This document shows, piece after piece, positions 25,475 through 34,239 of a DNA stretch of 64,000 nt. The stretch's first letter is position 1. Every line of letters begins with the position of its first letter. The notes beneath the pieces were generated by a model. It had not been told where the DNA came from, ran no database searches, and was given only the letters and a program-made list of their open reading frames with translations. A program made the translations under genes and the position numbers. Origin of the DNA: Cognatilysobacter xinjiangensis. GTDB lineage: Bacteria > Pseudomonadota > Gammaproteobacteria > Xanthomonadales > Xanthomonadaceae. The stretch is taken from NCBI RefSeq assembly GCF_014651995.1, contig NZ_BMXY01000005.1, positions 103,783 through 167,782 on the forward strand. Reading direction: 5' to 3'.

Positions 25475-27004
25475 TCAAGGACAGGTCCCGCTGCGCTGGA
25501 ACGCGAGGTCCTCGTAGTCGTAGCTGAAGTCCGCCTGCGGATCGACCTTGGCCATGCGCATCAGACCGCTTTCGTCGAACTGCAGCCAGGCTTCGGCGTC
25601 GACGCCCGGATCGTCCCAGTTCACCAGCCAGCGCTCGCCCACGCGCTGCACGATGCCGGTCAGGCGCGGGGAACGCACGGCGCGCAGGCGCACCGCGCCG
25701 CGGTCGACGCACAGCGAGGCCTCGCCGAACCACGGGTCGCGATAGACGCCGAGGCGCGCCTGCAGCTCGGCGGGCTTCGCGGCGCGGCGCTTCGAGGTGT
25801 CCGGCGCCTTCTCCTCGGCGGGGCGACGCGCCTGCTCGGCATCGAGCAGGCCGGCGTAATGCGCGACGGTGAGCGACGGATCGCGCGCGGTGTAGTGCTT
25901 GACCAGCACCTGCGTGAGCACGGTGCGCGCGTCCTCGGCCTCGCCATTGATCAGGATGACGAAGCCGGTCTTGCGGTCCGGCAGCATCGTCACGGCCGAG
26001 TACATGCCCATCAGCGTGCCGGTATGCGCGACCTTGAACTCGCCGTCGACGTCGGCAAGCCGCCAGCCATAGCCATAGGCGGAGAAATGGCTGCGATCCC
26101 AGTCGCGCATGCGGGCGGACAGCGGCATCGGCATCTGCGGCGCCCACACGGCCTGGCGCTGCGCGCTCGAAAGCCATGCCGCCGTGTCCTGCGGCGACAG
26201 CCACGCACGCACCCAGGCCAGCATGTCGTCGAGGCTGCAGCGGATGCCGCCGGCGGCCTCCATCGTGGTCGCGCGCACCTGCACGCCGTCGGCGCGCACC
26301 GGCATGTTGCGCCCGTCGCGCCACACGTGCGGCTGGGCGACGTTACCGACCTCGTCGCGGCGCCAGTCGCCGACCTGGCAGCGCTGCATGCCCAGCGACT
26401 CGAAGACTTCGCGGCGCACGAGCGTTTCGTAGGGCGCACCACCCGCCGCGGCGGCGACTTCGCCGGCGACGATGTAGAGCAGGTTGTCGTAGGCGTAGCG
26501 CGAGCGGAAGCTGTAGACGGGCTTGAGGTGCGCGAGCCCCTGGATGATGTCGGCGCGGCTGAAGTCGTTCGGCTCAGGCCAGAGCATCAGGTCGCCGGCG
26601 CCGGCGGGCAGGCCGCTGTTGTGGATCAGCAGGTCGCGCACCTGCATTTCGCGCGTCACCCACGCATCCTGCATGCGGAACTGCGGCAGGTGACGCTGTA
26701 CCGGGTCGTCCCACTTGAGCTTGCCGGCGTCCACCAGGCGCGCCAGCGTGGCCGCGGTCATCGCCTTGGTGTTGGAGGCGATCTTGAACAGCGTCTTCGA
26801 ATCGATCGCTTCGCCACTGCCCGCGGCCAGTTCGCCCGCGGTGCGCGTGTAGACGACCTCGCCGTCCTGGACGATGCCGACCGCGAGACCCGGCAGGCGG
26901 TAGCGCTGCATCGTGGCGTCGAAGGCGGCATCGATCGCCGGATCGGCCGCGTTCGCCGCGAACGGCAGCAGCAGGGACAACAGCAGGCACAGGCGCGTCT
27001 TCAT
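25475..27004 (-). CDS. Secreted serine hydrolase, beta-lactamase family with C-terminal lipocalin-like domain (509 aa)
   Basis: A signal peptide (LLLSLLLPFAANAA) precedes a beta-lactamase-fold domain: SNTK in FKIASNTKAMTAA about 78, YDN in YAYDNLLYIV about 160. The C-terminal ~130 residues (KPAELQARLGVYRDPWFGEA and following) form the beta-barrel-like extra domain seen in D-aminopeptidase/esterase-type members. Its ATG overlaps the stop of lysA by four bases, coupling it to diaminopimelate decarboxylase. Context suggests hydrolysis of peptides with D-residues. The exact substrate is not readable. Confidence 0.82.
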   Translation of the reverse strand: MKTRLCLLLSLLLPFAANAADPAIDAAFDATMQRYRLPGLAVGIVQDGEVVYTRTAGELAAGSGEAIDSKTLFKIASNTKAMTAATLARLVDAGKLKWDDPVQRHLPQFRMQDAWVTREMQVRDLLIHNSGLPAGAGDLMLWPEPNDFSRADIIQGLAHLKPVYSFRSRYAYDNLLYIVAGEVAAAAGGAPYETLVRREVFESLGMQRCQVGDWRRDEVGNVAQPHVWRDGRNMPVRADGVQVRATTMEAAGGIRCSLDDMLAWVRAWLSPQDTAAWLSSAQRQAVWAPQMPMPLSARMRDWDRSHFSAYGYGWRLADVDGEFKVAHTGTLMGMYSAVTMLPDRKTGFVILINGEAEDARTVLTQVLVKHYTARDPSLTVAHYAGLLDAEQARRPAEEKAPDTSKRRAAKPAELQARLGVYRDPWFGEASLCVDRGAVRLRAVRSPRLTGIVQRVGERWLVNWDDPGVDAEAWLQFDESGLMRMAKVDPQADFSYDYEDLAFQRSGTCP

Positions 27005-28269
27005 GCCTCGCTCCAGGCGGTGGGCAACTGTTCGTTGGCGATCATCTGCGCGAAGCTCTGCCGCCGCCGCACGACCGCGTAGCGGCCGGCGTCCAGCAGC
27101 ACTTCGGCGAGCAACGGTCGCGAGTTGTAGTTCGAGCTCATCGACGCGCCGTACGCACCCGCCCCGCCGATCAGTACCAGGTCGCCCGCGGCGCAGCGCG
27201 GCAGCACGCGGTCGCGGGCGAAGGTGTCGCCGGTTTCACAGACCGGGCCGACCACGTCGTAGCACTGCAACGGCGCCGACGCGTCCTGCACCACGTGGAT
27301 GTCGTGCCAGGCGTCGTAGAGCGCAGGCCGCTGCAGGTCGTTCATCGCCGCGTCCAGCACCAGGAAGTCGCGGCCGCGGCCGTGCTTGACGCGCAGCACG
27401 CGCGTGACCAGCACGCCTGCCTCGGCGACGAGGTAGCGCCCGGGCTCGAGCACGATGCGTCCGTCGAAGTCGTGCAGCTCGCGTCGCAGTACCGCGACGT
27501 AATCGTCCGGATCGATCGGCCGGTCGTGGCCGGCGCGGTAACAGACGCCCAGGCCGCCCCCGAGGTCGATGCTGTCGATGCGATGGCCGGCTTCGCGCAG
27601 CTCGCGCCAGAAGGCGGCGACGCGTGCGATGGCCTGCTCGAACGGCGCGAGCTCCAGGATCTGCGAGCCGATGTGCGCATGCAGGCCGTCCAGCCGCACA
27701 TTCGGCGAGCGCCCCGCGTTGGCGAACCATCCGCGCGCCTCGTCGATGTCGACGCCGAACTTGTTCTCCGCGCGCCCGGTGGAAATCTTGGCGTGCGTGC
27801 GCGCGTCCACGTCGGGGTTCACGCGCACGGCGGCGCTCGCCACGACGCCGCGCCCGTAGGCGATGTCCTGCAGCAGCGCCAGCTCGTCGGCGGATTCCAG
27901 GTTGAACTTCCAGATGCCGGCATCGAGCGCAGCGGCGATCTCGTCGGCGGACTTGCCGACGCCGGAGAACACGATGTCGGACGCGGCGATGCCCGCCTGC
28001 CGCGCGCGCCACAGCTCGCCGGCCGACACGATGTCCGCACCGACCCCCAGCCCCGCCATCAGGTGCAGCACGCCGATGTTGGAATTGGCCTTGACCGCGA
28101 AGCACAGCCGCGCGTCCAGCCCGTCGAGCGCGCGCTGCAGCCCCTGCACGCGCGCGCGGATCGCGCCGGCGGAATACGCGTAGAAAGGCGTCGACAGGCT
28201 CGCGGCGAGCGCGCGCAGGTCGACGCCGTCGAGGATCGCCGACGGCGTGGGTTGATCGCTCATGGTCAT
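27001..28269 (-). CDS. lysA: Diaminopimelate decarboxylase (422 aa)
   Basis: This is a fold-III PLP enzyme. The lysine for PLP lies in LCFAVKANSNIGVLHLM (about 58). HIGSQI at about 200, EPGRYLVAEAG at about 288, CETGDTF at about 345 (active-site Cys) and IGGAGAYGASMSSNYNSRP near the end are all conserved LysA elements. It converts meso-diaminopimelate to L-lysine. Here it is coupled to secreted hydrolases and lies near a murein-peptide gene set. It may therefore be a second, catabolic copy that uses diaminopimelate from wall peptides; whether it is the only lysA in the genome cannot be told. Confidence 0.9.
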   Translation of the reverse strand: MTMSDQPTPSAILDGVDLRALAASLSTPFYAYSAGAIRARVQGLQRALDGLDARLCFAVKANSNIGVLHLMAGLGVGADIVSAGELWRARQAGIAASDIVFSGVGKSADEIAAALDAGIWKFNLESADELALLQDIAYGRGVVASAAVRVNPDVDARTHAKISTGRAENKFGVDIDEARGWFANAGRSPNVRLDGLHAHIGSQILELAPFEQAIARVAAFWRELREAGHRIDSIDLGGGLGVCYRAGHDRPIDPDDYVAVLRRELHDFDGRIVLEPGRYLVAEAGVLVTRVLRVKHGRGRDFLVLDAAMNDLQRPALYDAWHDIHVVQDASAPLQCYDVVGPVCETGDTFARDRVLPRCAAGDLVLIGGAGAYGASMSSNYNSRPLLAEVLLDAGRYAVVRRRQSFAQMIANEQLPTAWSEA

Positions 28270-28305
28270 CGCATCGGGGCGGCGGCGGGTCCCGCACCGG
28301 CCGCT

Positions 28306-28332
28306 GCGGTCGCCGGGAAACCCGGCGACCGC
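28306..28332 (-). terminator. Strong hairpin between the receptor gene and lysA
   Basis: GCGGTCGCCGGG and CCCGGCGACCGC are perfect 12-base arms around AAA. The hairpin begins 14 bases past the receptor stop. There is no T-run, so it may be a terminator of the GC-hairpin type or a transcript-end stabiliser. Confidence 0.5.
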
Positions 28333-28345
28333 GTTCGGGGCAGGG

Positions 28346-31300
28346 TCAGAAGTTCCAGGTCACCACCAGCTGCGCGTAGCGCGGCGACTGCCAGCGCGTC
28401 GCAGTACCGAACGTGGAGCGACGCTGGCCGGGCTGGCCCTCGTAGCGCGCGCGGACGTTGATCTCTTCCTGGTCGTTGAGCAGGTTGTAGACGGACAGGC
28501 GCGCCTTGAGGTCGATGCCCTTCACCGGCAGAGTCCACGTCACGTTGGCGCCGAGGTTGTACGTCCACGGCATCCGGCCGAACGCGCCGCGAGGCGAATA
28601 CTCGTACACGCGCTGGTTATACGGCCCGCTGCAGTTTTGGACGCAGAGCCAGCCTGTGCCACCGCCGCTGCCTTCGCTGGTGTAGCTGGCGACGGCGAAG
28701 TTCTCGTCCGGCCAAGTAACGCCGAACGCGGTGATCGGGCCGCCCGACAGGGCGGTGAACGTGCTGCCGAAGGACCACATCTCGTTGAGCTTGTAGCTCG
28801 CGCGCAGTTTGATCTGATGGCGATGGTCGTTGAACAGATCACCATAGCGCTCGTTGTTTGCCGGGTGGTCCCAGTGCTGGACCATGCCGGTGTCGCCGTA
28901 GTTCGTGTCGGAATTGACGGGGCCCTCGTGGTTGCCTTCCAGCTTTGACCACAGGTACGAGGCATTGAATGCCCACTTGTCGTCCCATGCGCGGTCGATC
29001 TGGAACTCGACGGCCTTGTAGGTGCGCTTGGGCTTGGAGTACCCGATGACCCGGTTGCTGCCGACGGTGATGTAGCCCTCCTTCGACGTGTCGATGGTCA
29101 CCCAGCCGTCCTGGGCACAACCCATGGCCTTTGTGCCCCAGAGCGTCAGGCTGTCGCCCGGATTGGCGATCGGCCAGAGCGTGTCGTGGCGAACGCCGCA
29201 CAGAGCGTTGATGCGCACGTCGTCCATGGCGTTGGGCATGCGCCGGTAGGTCGCGTTCACGCCCCAAGACCATGCCTGGTTGATCATCGCCTGGAAGCCG
29301 ATGATTGCCTCGTCCTGGTAGACCGCATCGAGGTCGCGGTCCACGGGCTCGTTCGACAGGTTGAAGCTGTCGTCGACGCCTCCGATCTGCGCGCCGATGA
29401 TCGGCTCCATGTACGTGGCGCCGGTCACCGGGTTGGTCGCTGGCCTCCAGCCGTTCAGGGCATAGAACGAGCGCTCGTCGGTCAGCCCGCCGGCGAAGTT
29501 GTAGCTGATGATGCTGGGCACGGGCATGTAGTAGCGGCCGAGGTTCCCGAACAGCTTGGTGCTGCCGTCACCCTTCATGTCCCAGGAGAAGCCGAGTCGC
29601 GGCGAGACGAGCTTGTCGAGCTTGATATAGCTGCTGCCGGCGGCGTCGAAGTTCTCGAAGCCGTCCACACGCAGGCCGACGTTGAGCAATAGGTTCGGCG
29701 TGATACTCCAGACGTCTTCGAGGTAGAACGCGCTCGCTTCGATGTCGAACACGCCACCGTCGGCGCGCTTGCGTCCCATCAGGAACGCGTCCACGCCAGC
29801 AGGTAGCACAGCGCCATTGTCGAGCACCTGTGTGGGACTGGTGCGGCCGTAGGCTGTGTACTGGATGCCGCTTCCCGGATAGAACGAGACGCGGTCGGTG
29901 GTCATCAGCTCGTGGTCCCAGCCGAATCGCAGCAGGTGATCGCCGAGCGTCCACTCGAAGTCCAGGCGCTTGACCTTGCGCTCGTCCTCGTGGGAGACGA
30001 CGTTAGCGCCCGGGTGGCACCCCAGGGCCGGCTGACCCATCGCGCGGTAGACCGCGCCGTAGCTCGCGTTGTTGTAGGTCACCCAGTCGCACTGCGTGTC
30101 GGCCAGCGAGCGCCCGAAGCTGCTGCTCCGGTTGATGCCGTACATGGCCTTGGCGACGAAGTTCTCGCCGAAACGGCCGGTATAGGTAAAGGACCCGCTC
30201 TGGCCGCCGCTCGACGTCGTGGACGGGTTCGGCGGCGCGGCGCCGATGGTGCCCGTGGCGAAGTCGTAGCTGGGGTACTGCAGGTCGTTGGCATCGCCCT
30301 CGTCGGAGAAGGCAAGCAGTTCGATCAGATGATCGTCCGTCACGTTCCAGTCGAGCTTGGCGCCCCAGAAGCCGTTGTCGGACTTGCGCTTGGTCCAGTT
30401 GCTGCCGGCGGCGTTGGTGAAGCCGGACTCGAAGTCGCGCTGCTCGTACATGGCGAACAGAAACAGCTTGTCCTCCACCAGCGGCCCGGACGCCCAGACG
30501 TTCGCCTTGGCGAACGAGGACTTGTCGCGGCTGGAGCGCACGTTGACCGTTCCATCGGCGTAGTAATGGTCTTCGGCGGTCGAACGCAGCGCGTTGGGCT
30601 CGAAGGTGAGCTCGACACCGCCATGCACTTCGTTGGTACCGCGGCGGCTCACCGCGTTGATCACGCCACCGGTGCTGCGGCCGAACTCGACGGAATAGCC
30701 GCCGGTCTTGACCTGGAATTCCTGGAAGAACGCGAACGGCGCCGTCGAGAAGCTCTGCCGCTTGTAGAAGTCGGTGACGTTGAGGCCGTTGATGAAGATC
30801 GAGTTCTCGGCGACGGAGGAGCCGCCGAAGGAAACGCCGCCGAAGCCGGAGTTGCCCACGATCACGCCGGGGGCCAGCAGTGCGACGGACGTGAGGTCCT
30901 GCGCCACCGGCAGCCGTGCGATGTCCTCGCGCGTCACGTTGGTCGCGCTTTCGGTCGAGTACACGTCGACGCGGTTGACGATGCGCGAGCCGATCACCTG
31001 CACCGAGTCGATGCTGCCGGCGTCGACGCCGTCGCGCAGGTTGACGGTGGTTGTGCCGCCCAGCGACACGCTGGCCTGCACCGATGCGCCGACCGGCTGG
31101 CCGTCGCGCAGCGCCTGCACCGTGTAGTCGCCGACCGGCAACTGGCTCAGGCGATAGCTGCCGTCGCTACCCGCGGTGACGGTGCGGCTCACGCCCGTGG
31201 CCGGGTTGGTGATGCTGATCTGGTCACCCGCGCCCGCGCGGCCGGCGACGGCGCCGGTCGCGCTCTGCGCCAGCGCCATCGGCGCCATCGCGCCCAGGCA

Positions 31301-31366
31301 CGCCGTCAATGCGACGCAGAGCGCGCCCTTCTTCAACCCCTTCGACAACGACCGCTTGGCTTTCAT
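28346..31366 (-). CDS. Oar-like TonB-dependent outer-membrane receptor (1006 aa)
   Basis: A signal peptide (about 1-34, ending APMALAQ) is followed by a carboxypeptidase-regulatory-like domain (ATGVSRTVTAGSDGSYRLSQ, about 55-105). A plug domain with SIDSVQVIGSRIV and VEFGRSTGGVINAVSRRG comes next, then a long 22-strand barrel ending in the aromatic signature YAQLVVTWNF. The layout is that of Oar-type receptors, common in xanthomonads, which take up peptides or large substrates with TonB energy. It follows the transglutaminase-like gene by 42 bases on the same strand. Substrate is not readable; the surrounding genes suggest cell-wall peptides. Confidence 0.9.
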   Translation of the reverse strand: MKAKRSLSKGLKKGALCVALTACLGAMAPMALAQSATGAVAGRAGAGDQISITNPATGVSRTVTAGSDGSYRLSQLPVGDYTVQALRDGQPVGASVQASVSLGGTTTVNLRDGVDAGSIDSVQVIGSRIVNRVDVYSTESATNVTREDIARLPVAQDLTSVALLAPGVIVGNSGFGGVSFGGSSVAENSIFINGLNVTDFYKRQSFSTAPFAFFQEFQVKTGGYSVEFGRSTGGVINAVSRRGTNEVHGGVELTFEPNALRSTAEDHYYADGTVNVRSSRDKSSFAKANVWASGPLVEDKLFLFAMYEQRDFESGFTNAAGSNWTKRKSDNGFWGAKLDWNVTDDHLIELLAFSDEGDANDLQYPSYDFATGTIGAAPPNPSTTSSGGQSGSFTYTGRFGENFVAKAMYGINRSSSFGRSLADTQCDWVTYNNASYGAVYRAMGQPALGCHPGANVVSHEDERKVKRLDFEWTLGDHLLRFGWDHELMTTDRVSFYPGSGIQYTAYGRTSPTQVLDNGAVLPAGVDAFLMGRKRADGGVFDIEASAFYLEDVWSITPNLLLNVGLRVDGFENFDAAGSSYIKLDKLVSPRLGFSWDMKGDGSTKLFGNLGRYYMPVPSIISYNFAGGLTDERSFYALNGWRPATNPVTGATYMEPIIGAQIGGVDDSFNLSNEPVDRDLDAVYQDEAIIGFQAMINQAWSWGVNATYRRMPNAMDDVRINALCGVRHDTLWPIANPGDSLTLWGTKAMGCAQDGWVTIDTSKEGYITVGSNRVIGYSKPKRTYKAVEFQIDRAWDDKWAFNASYLWSKLEGNHEGPVNSDTNYGDTGMVQHWDHPANNERYGDLFNDHRHQIKLRASYKLNEMWSFGSTFTALSGGPITAFGVTWPDENFAVASYTSEGSGGGTGWLCVQNCSGPYNQRVYEYSPRGAFGRMPWTYNLGANVTWTLPVKGIDLKARLSVYNLLNDQEEINVRARYEGQPGQRRSTFGTATRWQSPRYAQLVVTWNF

Positions 31367-31408
31367 GTCCCCTCCAACGCGTGATGTGCGGGCCGCGAAC
31401 CGTGGGCG

Positions 31409-32938
31409 TCATTCGCCCGGCTTGGGTTCCGGCAGTACGTGAGCCTCGAATGTGTAATCCCAGCGGTCGTAGTAGAGATTGCCTCCCCGCCACTCCACTT
31501 CGCCGCGCTGGGAATCCACGGTGTCCGATCGGAAATGCTGTTTCGGCGGCACGAATGCCTGCGCGTAATCGTCGTTGAAGGCGATTCGGTAGGCATCGAG
31601 GCCGCCGAAGTAGAACCACTCGACGCCGGGATCGCCCGCGCCGTCCAGGCGCCCGGTGGTGACGTCCATCGGCACCCAGCCGTACGGGGCGAGGTACATC
31701 CAGCCCCAGTCGTGCAGGTTGTCGTAGTCGCCGTCGGAAAAGACCATGCCCGACTGCCAGCGTGCCGGGATGCCGTTGAGCCGCAGCAGTGTCATCAGTA
31801 ACAGGGTCTGCTGCCCGCAGTCGGCATGGCCCGCGTGCAGTGCGTAGTCGCTGATGTTGGTGAGCGTCGAGTACTCGCGTGCGCCGGCCCACGGAATGCG
31901 GTCGACCGCGTCGAACAGCTTGCGGGCGATGCGCGCCGCATTGGTTTCGTCGCCCACGACCTGCTTCGAGAACGCGCGCATCGCCTCGGTGTAGACGATG
32001 TGCGGCGCGCGTTCGCCGAGGTGCGCGGCAAGGCCGTCGCGCGCGATGGTGGCGTCGTCGAGCGGCACTACCCTGTCGGCGTCGATCGTGTTGACCTGCC
32101 CGTGGACGGTGAGCTCGTAGCTGATCGAAAAGCGCGTCGGCTGGCCGGCCTTCGCGCGCTGCTCGAGCTGCACGGTGCGCTGCGGCGCCGATTCCGGCGC
32201 GATGCGATGTGCCGCCGGCTGCGAGCCGGCGAACAGCAGGCGCTCCTGCTGACCGGGGATCACGCGCGGATACGGGATCCACGCGGTCAGCACCTCGCCC
32301 GCGGGCACGGCGTCGGGCTCGACGACCAGCGATTGGGTGACGCGCACGCGCCGCGGCGCGACGCTGTGTCGGCCGCTCGCGCGTGCCTCGCGCACGGCCT
32401 CGACGTGGTACGCGTTCGCGCGTTCCATCGGGCCGACGACGGGCGGCTTCACCGGTGGCGCCCGGCGCGCGGCGGCCTCGGGATCGAGCAGGAACAGGTT
32501 GGAGATCGAGCGTGCGAAGTAATAGGGCGTGCCGTCGATGACCATGTGCTCGATCCGCCCACTTGCCTTCCAGCGGCGGAACTCGTCCTCGCGCAGGTCG
32601 GGAATGCGCTCGCGCAGGCGCTGCAGGGCCTGCGCTTCGGTCATCGGGAAATCCAGCCGGATGCGGCGCATGCGCTCGCGCTGGAATTCGAGGTCGCGTC
32701 GCACCTGGGGCGCGAGGTCGCCGTCGCGCAGACGCTCGTCGATGCGCGCCTGCGCGGCTTCGAAGCGACCCGCGTCGATGTCGCGCGCGACCGCATCGAG
32801 CGTGGCGTCGGCCGCGATCGCCGACGACGCGCCGAGCGCAGCCGCGAGCACCGTCGCGGCGACGCAGGCTCGCCATGGCGCAAGTCGGGCCTGCGCGACG
32901 GGCGCGTTCGGAATCGGAGAGAGCGAACAGCGGTCCAC
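31409..32938 (-). CDS. Secreted transglutaminase-like protein (509 aa)
   Basis: The start is GTG 32938. A signal peptide ends near SSAIAA. The papain-like triad of the transglutaminase-core fold is visible: GHADCGQQTLLLMTLLR (Cys, about 360), NLHDWGWMYL (His, about 400) and PMDVTTG (Asp, about 417). The N-terminal ~150 residues are helical and charged. Such proteins act as periplasmic peptidases or crosslinkers. It heads the operon with the Oar-like receptor and could release peptides for import; this is inferred from linkage. Confidence 0.78.
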   Translation of the reverse strand: MDRCSLSPIPNAPVAQARLAPWRACVAATVLAAALGASSAIAADATLDAVARDIDAGRFEAAQARIDERLRDGDLAPQVRRDLEFQRERMRRIRLDFPMTEAQALQRLRERIPDLREDEFRRWKASGRIEHMVIDGTPYYFARSISNLFLLDPEAAARRAPPVKPPVVGPMERANAYHVEAVREARASGRHSVAPRRVRVTQSLVVEPDAVPAGEVLTAWIPYPRVIPGQQERLLFAGSQPAAHRIAPESAPQRTVQLEQRAKAGQPTRFSISYELTVHGQVNTIDADRVVPLDDATIARDGLAAHLGERAPHIVYTEAMRAFSKQVVGDETNAARIARKLFDAVDRIPWAGAREYSTLTNISDYALHAGHADCGQQTLLLMTLLRLNGIPARWQSGMVFSDGDYDNLHDWGWMYLAPYGWVPMDVTTGRLDGAGDPGVEWFYFGGLDAYRIAFNDDYAQAFVPPKQHFRSDTVDSQRGEVEWRGGNLYYDRWDYTFEAHVLPEPKPGE

Positions 32939-33010
32939 GTGGGCGACGACCCGTCTGGGGCACGTGACGGGTGTGTAACATGGCGAAAACCGCCGGTCAA
33001 TAATTTATTC

Positions 33011-33039
33011 TTGACTGCGCCCCGCAAAGAAGTTTTTAT
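33011..33039 (+). promoter_or_regulatory. Possible sigma-70 promoter for the DUF819 gene
   Basis: TTGACT (33011-33016) and TTTTAT (33034-33039) are 17 bases apart in an AT-rich island of the divergent intergenic region. The -10 match is imperfect. It is the only promoter-like pair close to the ATG at 33080. Confidence 0.3.
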
Positions 33040-33079
33040 TCCTCCACCGGACGCGGGGTCCGAGGGGTAGCGGTCGCTG

Positions 33080-34237
33080 ATGATCGATTCGGTTTGGCCC
33101 TACGTCGCGCTGCTGCTGCTCGCGGCGGGCCTGTTCCCGGTGCTCGAGCGCCGGTACGGCTGGCGCCTGTTCTCGGTGCTGCCGCCCATCGTGCTCACCT
33201 ACCTGCTGGTGACCGCGCTCGCGGTGTCCGGTGTCTGGCAGGCCAGCGAGGCGATCGTCGGCGCGCAGAAGGCGCTGACCTCGCAGCTGCTGCCCGCGCT
33301 GCTGTTCCTGCTGATGATCGGCTGCGACCTGCGCGCGATCCTCAAGCTCGGCCCGCGGGTGCTCGCCGTGTTCGCCTGCGCGCTCGCGAGCATCCAGATC
33401 GCGATCCTGCTGACCTACCTGCTGTTCCGCCATGCATTGCCGGCCGAGGGCTGGATGATGCTGTCGGCGCTCAGCGCGACCTGGAGCGGCGGCTCGGCGA
33501 ATCTGGTCGCGGTGAAGGAATCGGTCGGGCTGCCCGACAACCTGCTGCCCTCGGTACTGCTGGCCGACGCGCTGTGCTACTCGGTCTGGGTGGTGGCGCT
33601 GTTCTCCGCGGTGCGCGTGGCACCGGCCTTCGACCGCTGGACGCGCGCCGACATGCGCGACGTGCTGGTCGAGGTCGAAGCGCCGGCCAAGGGCAATGCA
33701 ACCGGCGGCGACGTACTGCTCTGGCTGGGCGCGGCACTGGTCGTCGGCAACGTGTCGATGGCCGCCGCGGCGCACCTGCCCTCCAACGGCCTGCTGACCG
33801 CCACCGCGTGGACGGTGCTGGTCGCCACGGTGATCGGGCTGGTACTGGCGCGCACGCCGGCCGCGCGCTCGCCCGTGCCCGCGCCGCTCGCCAGCGCGAT
33901 GCTCGCGCTGCTGGTCGCCGTGCTGGCCTCGCAGAGCAATTTCGACGGCCTCGCCACCGCGCCGCTGTTCGTCGCCGCGGGCTTCTGCGTGCTGCTGCTG
34001 CACATCGCGATCCTCGCGCTGCTCGCGAAGCTTTTCCGCTTCGACCTCTACCTTTGCGGCATCGCCTCGCTCGCGCAGATCGGCGGCGTCGCCACCGCGC
34101 CGGTGCTCGCCGCGACCTACTCGCGGGCGCTGGTGCCCGCCGCCGTGCTGCTGGCCACGCTCGGGCTGGTGATCGGCACCGCCGTCGGCCTGTCGATCGC
34201 CGGCCTGCTGTCCACGCTGTCGCCCTACGGAACCTGA
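33080..34237 (+). CDS. DUF819 family integral membrane protein (385 aa)
   Basis: About ten hydrophobic helices span the protein (for example VALLLLAAGLFPVLERRYGW and LPALLFLLMIGCDLRAIL). The conserved motif LSATWSGGSANLVAVKESVG at about 133-152 resembles the substrate-binding signature of DUF819 (YjcL-like). The family is a predicted transporter of unknown substrate. It is first in a forward gene set and lies 2 bases from an NlpC/P60 gene. In other bacteria DUF819 genes neighbour murein-peptide enzymes, so transport of wall peptides or amino acids is a reasonable inference. Confidence 0.82.
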   Translation: MIDSVWPYVALLLLAAGLFPVLERRYGWRLFSVLPPIVLTYLLVTALAVSGVWQASEAIVGAQKALTSQLLPALLFLLMIGCDLRAILKLGPRVLAVFACALASIQIAILLTYLLFRHALPAEGWMMLSALSATWSGGSANLVAVKESVGLPDNLLPSVLLADALCYSVWVVALFSAVRVAPAFDRWTRADMRDVLVEVEAPAKGNATGGDVLLWLGAALVVGNVSMAAAAHLPSNGLLTATAWTVLVATVIGLVLARTPAARSPVPAPLASAMLALLVAVLASQSNFDGLATAPLFVAAGFCVLLLHIAILALLAKLFRFDLYLCGIASLAQIGGVATAPVLAATYSRALVPAAVLLATLGLVIGTAVGLSIAGLLSTLSPYGT

Positions 34238-34239
34238 CC

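Noticed and set aside
25373..27082. 569-residue plus-strand frame
   Set aside because: Antisense of the two serine hydrolase genes with SxxK and YxN motifs.
29912..31384. 490-residue plus-strand frame
   Set aside because: Antisense of the Oar-like receptor, whose signal peptide, plug and terminal aromatic residue are intact.
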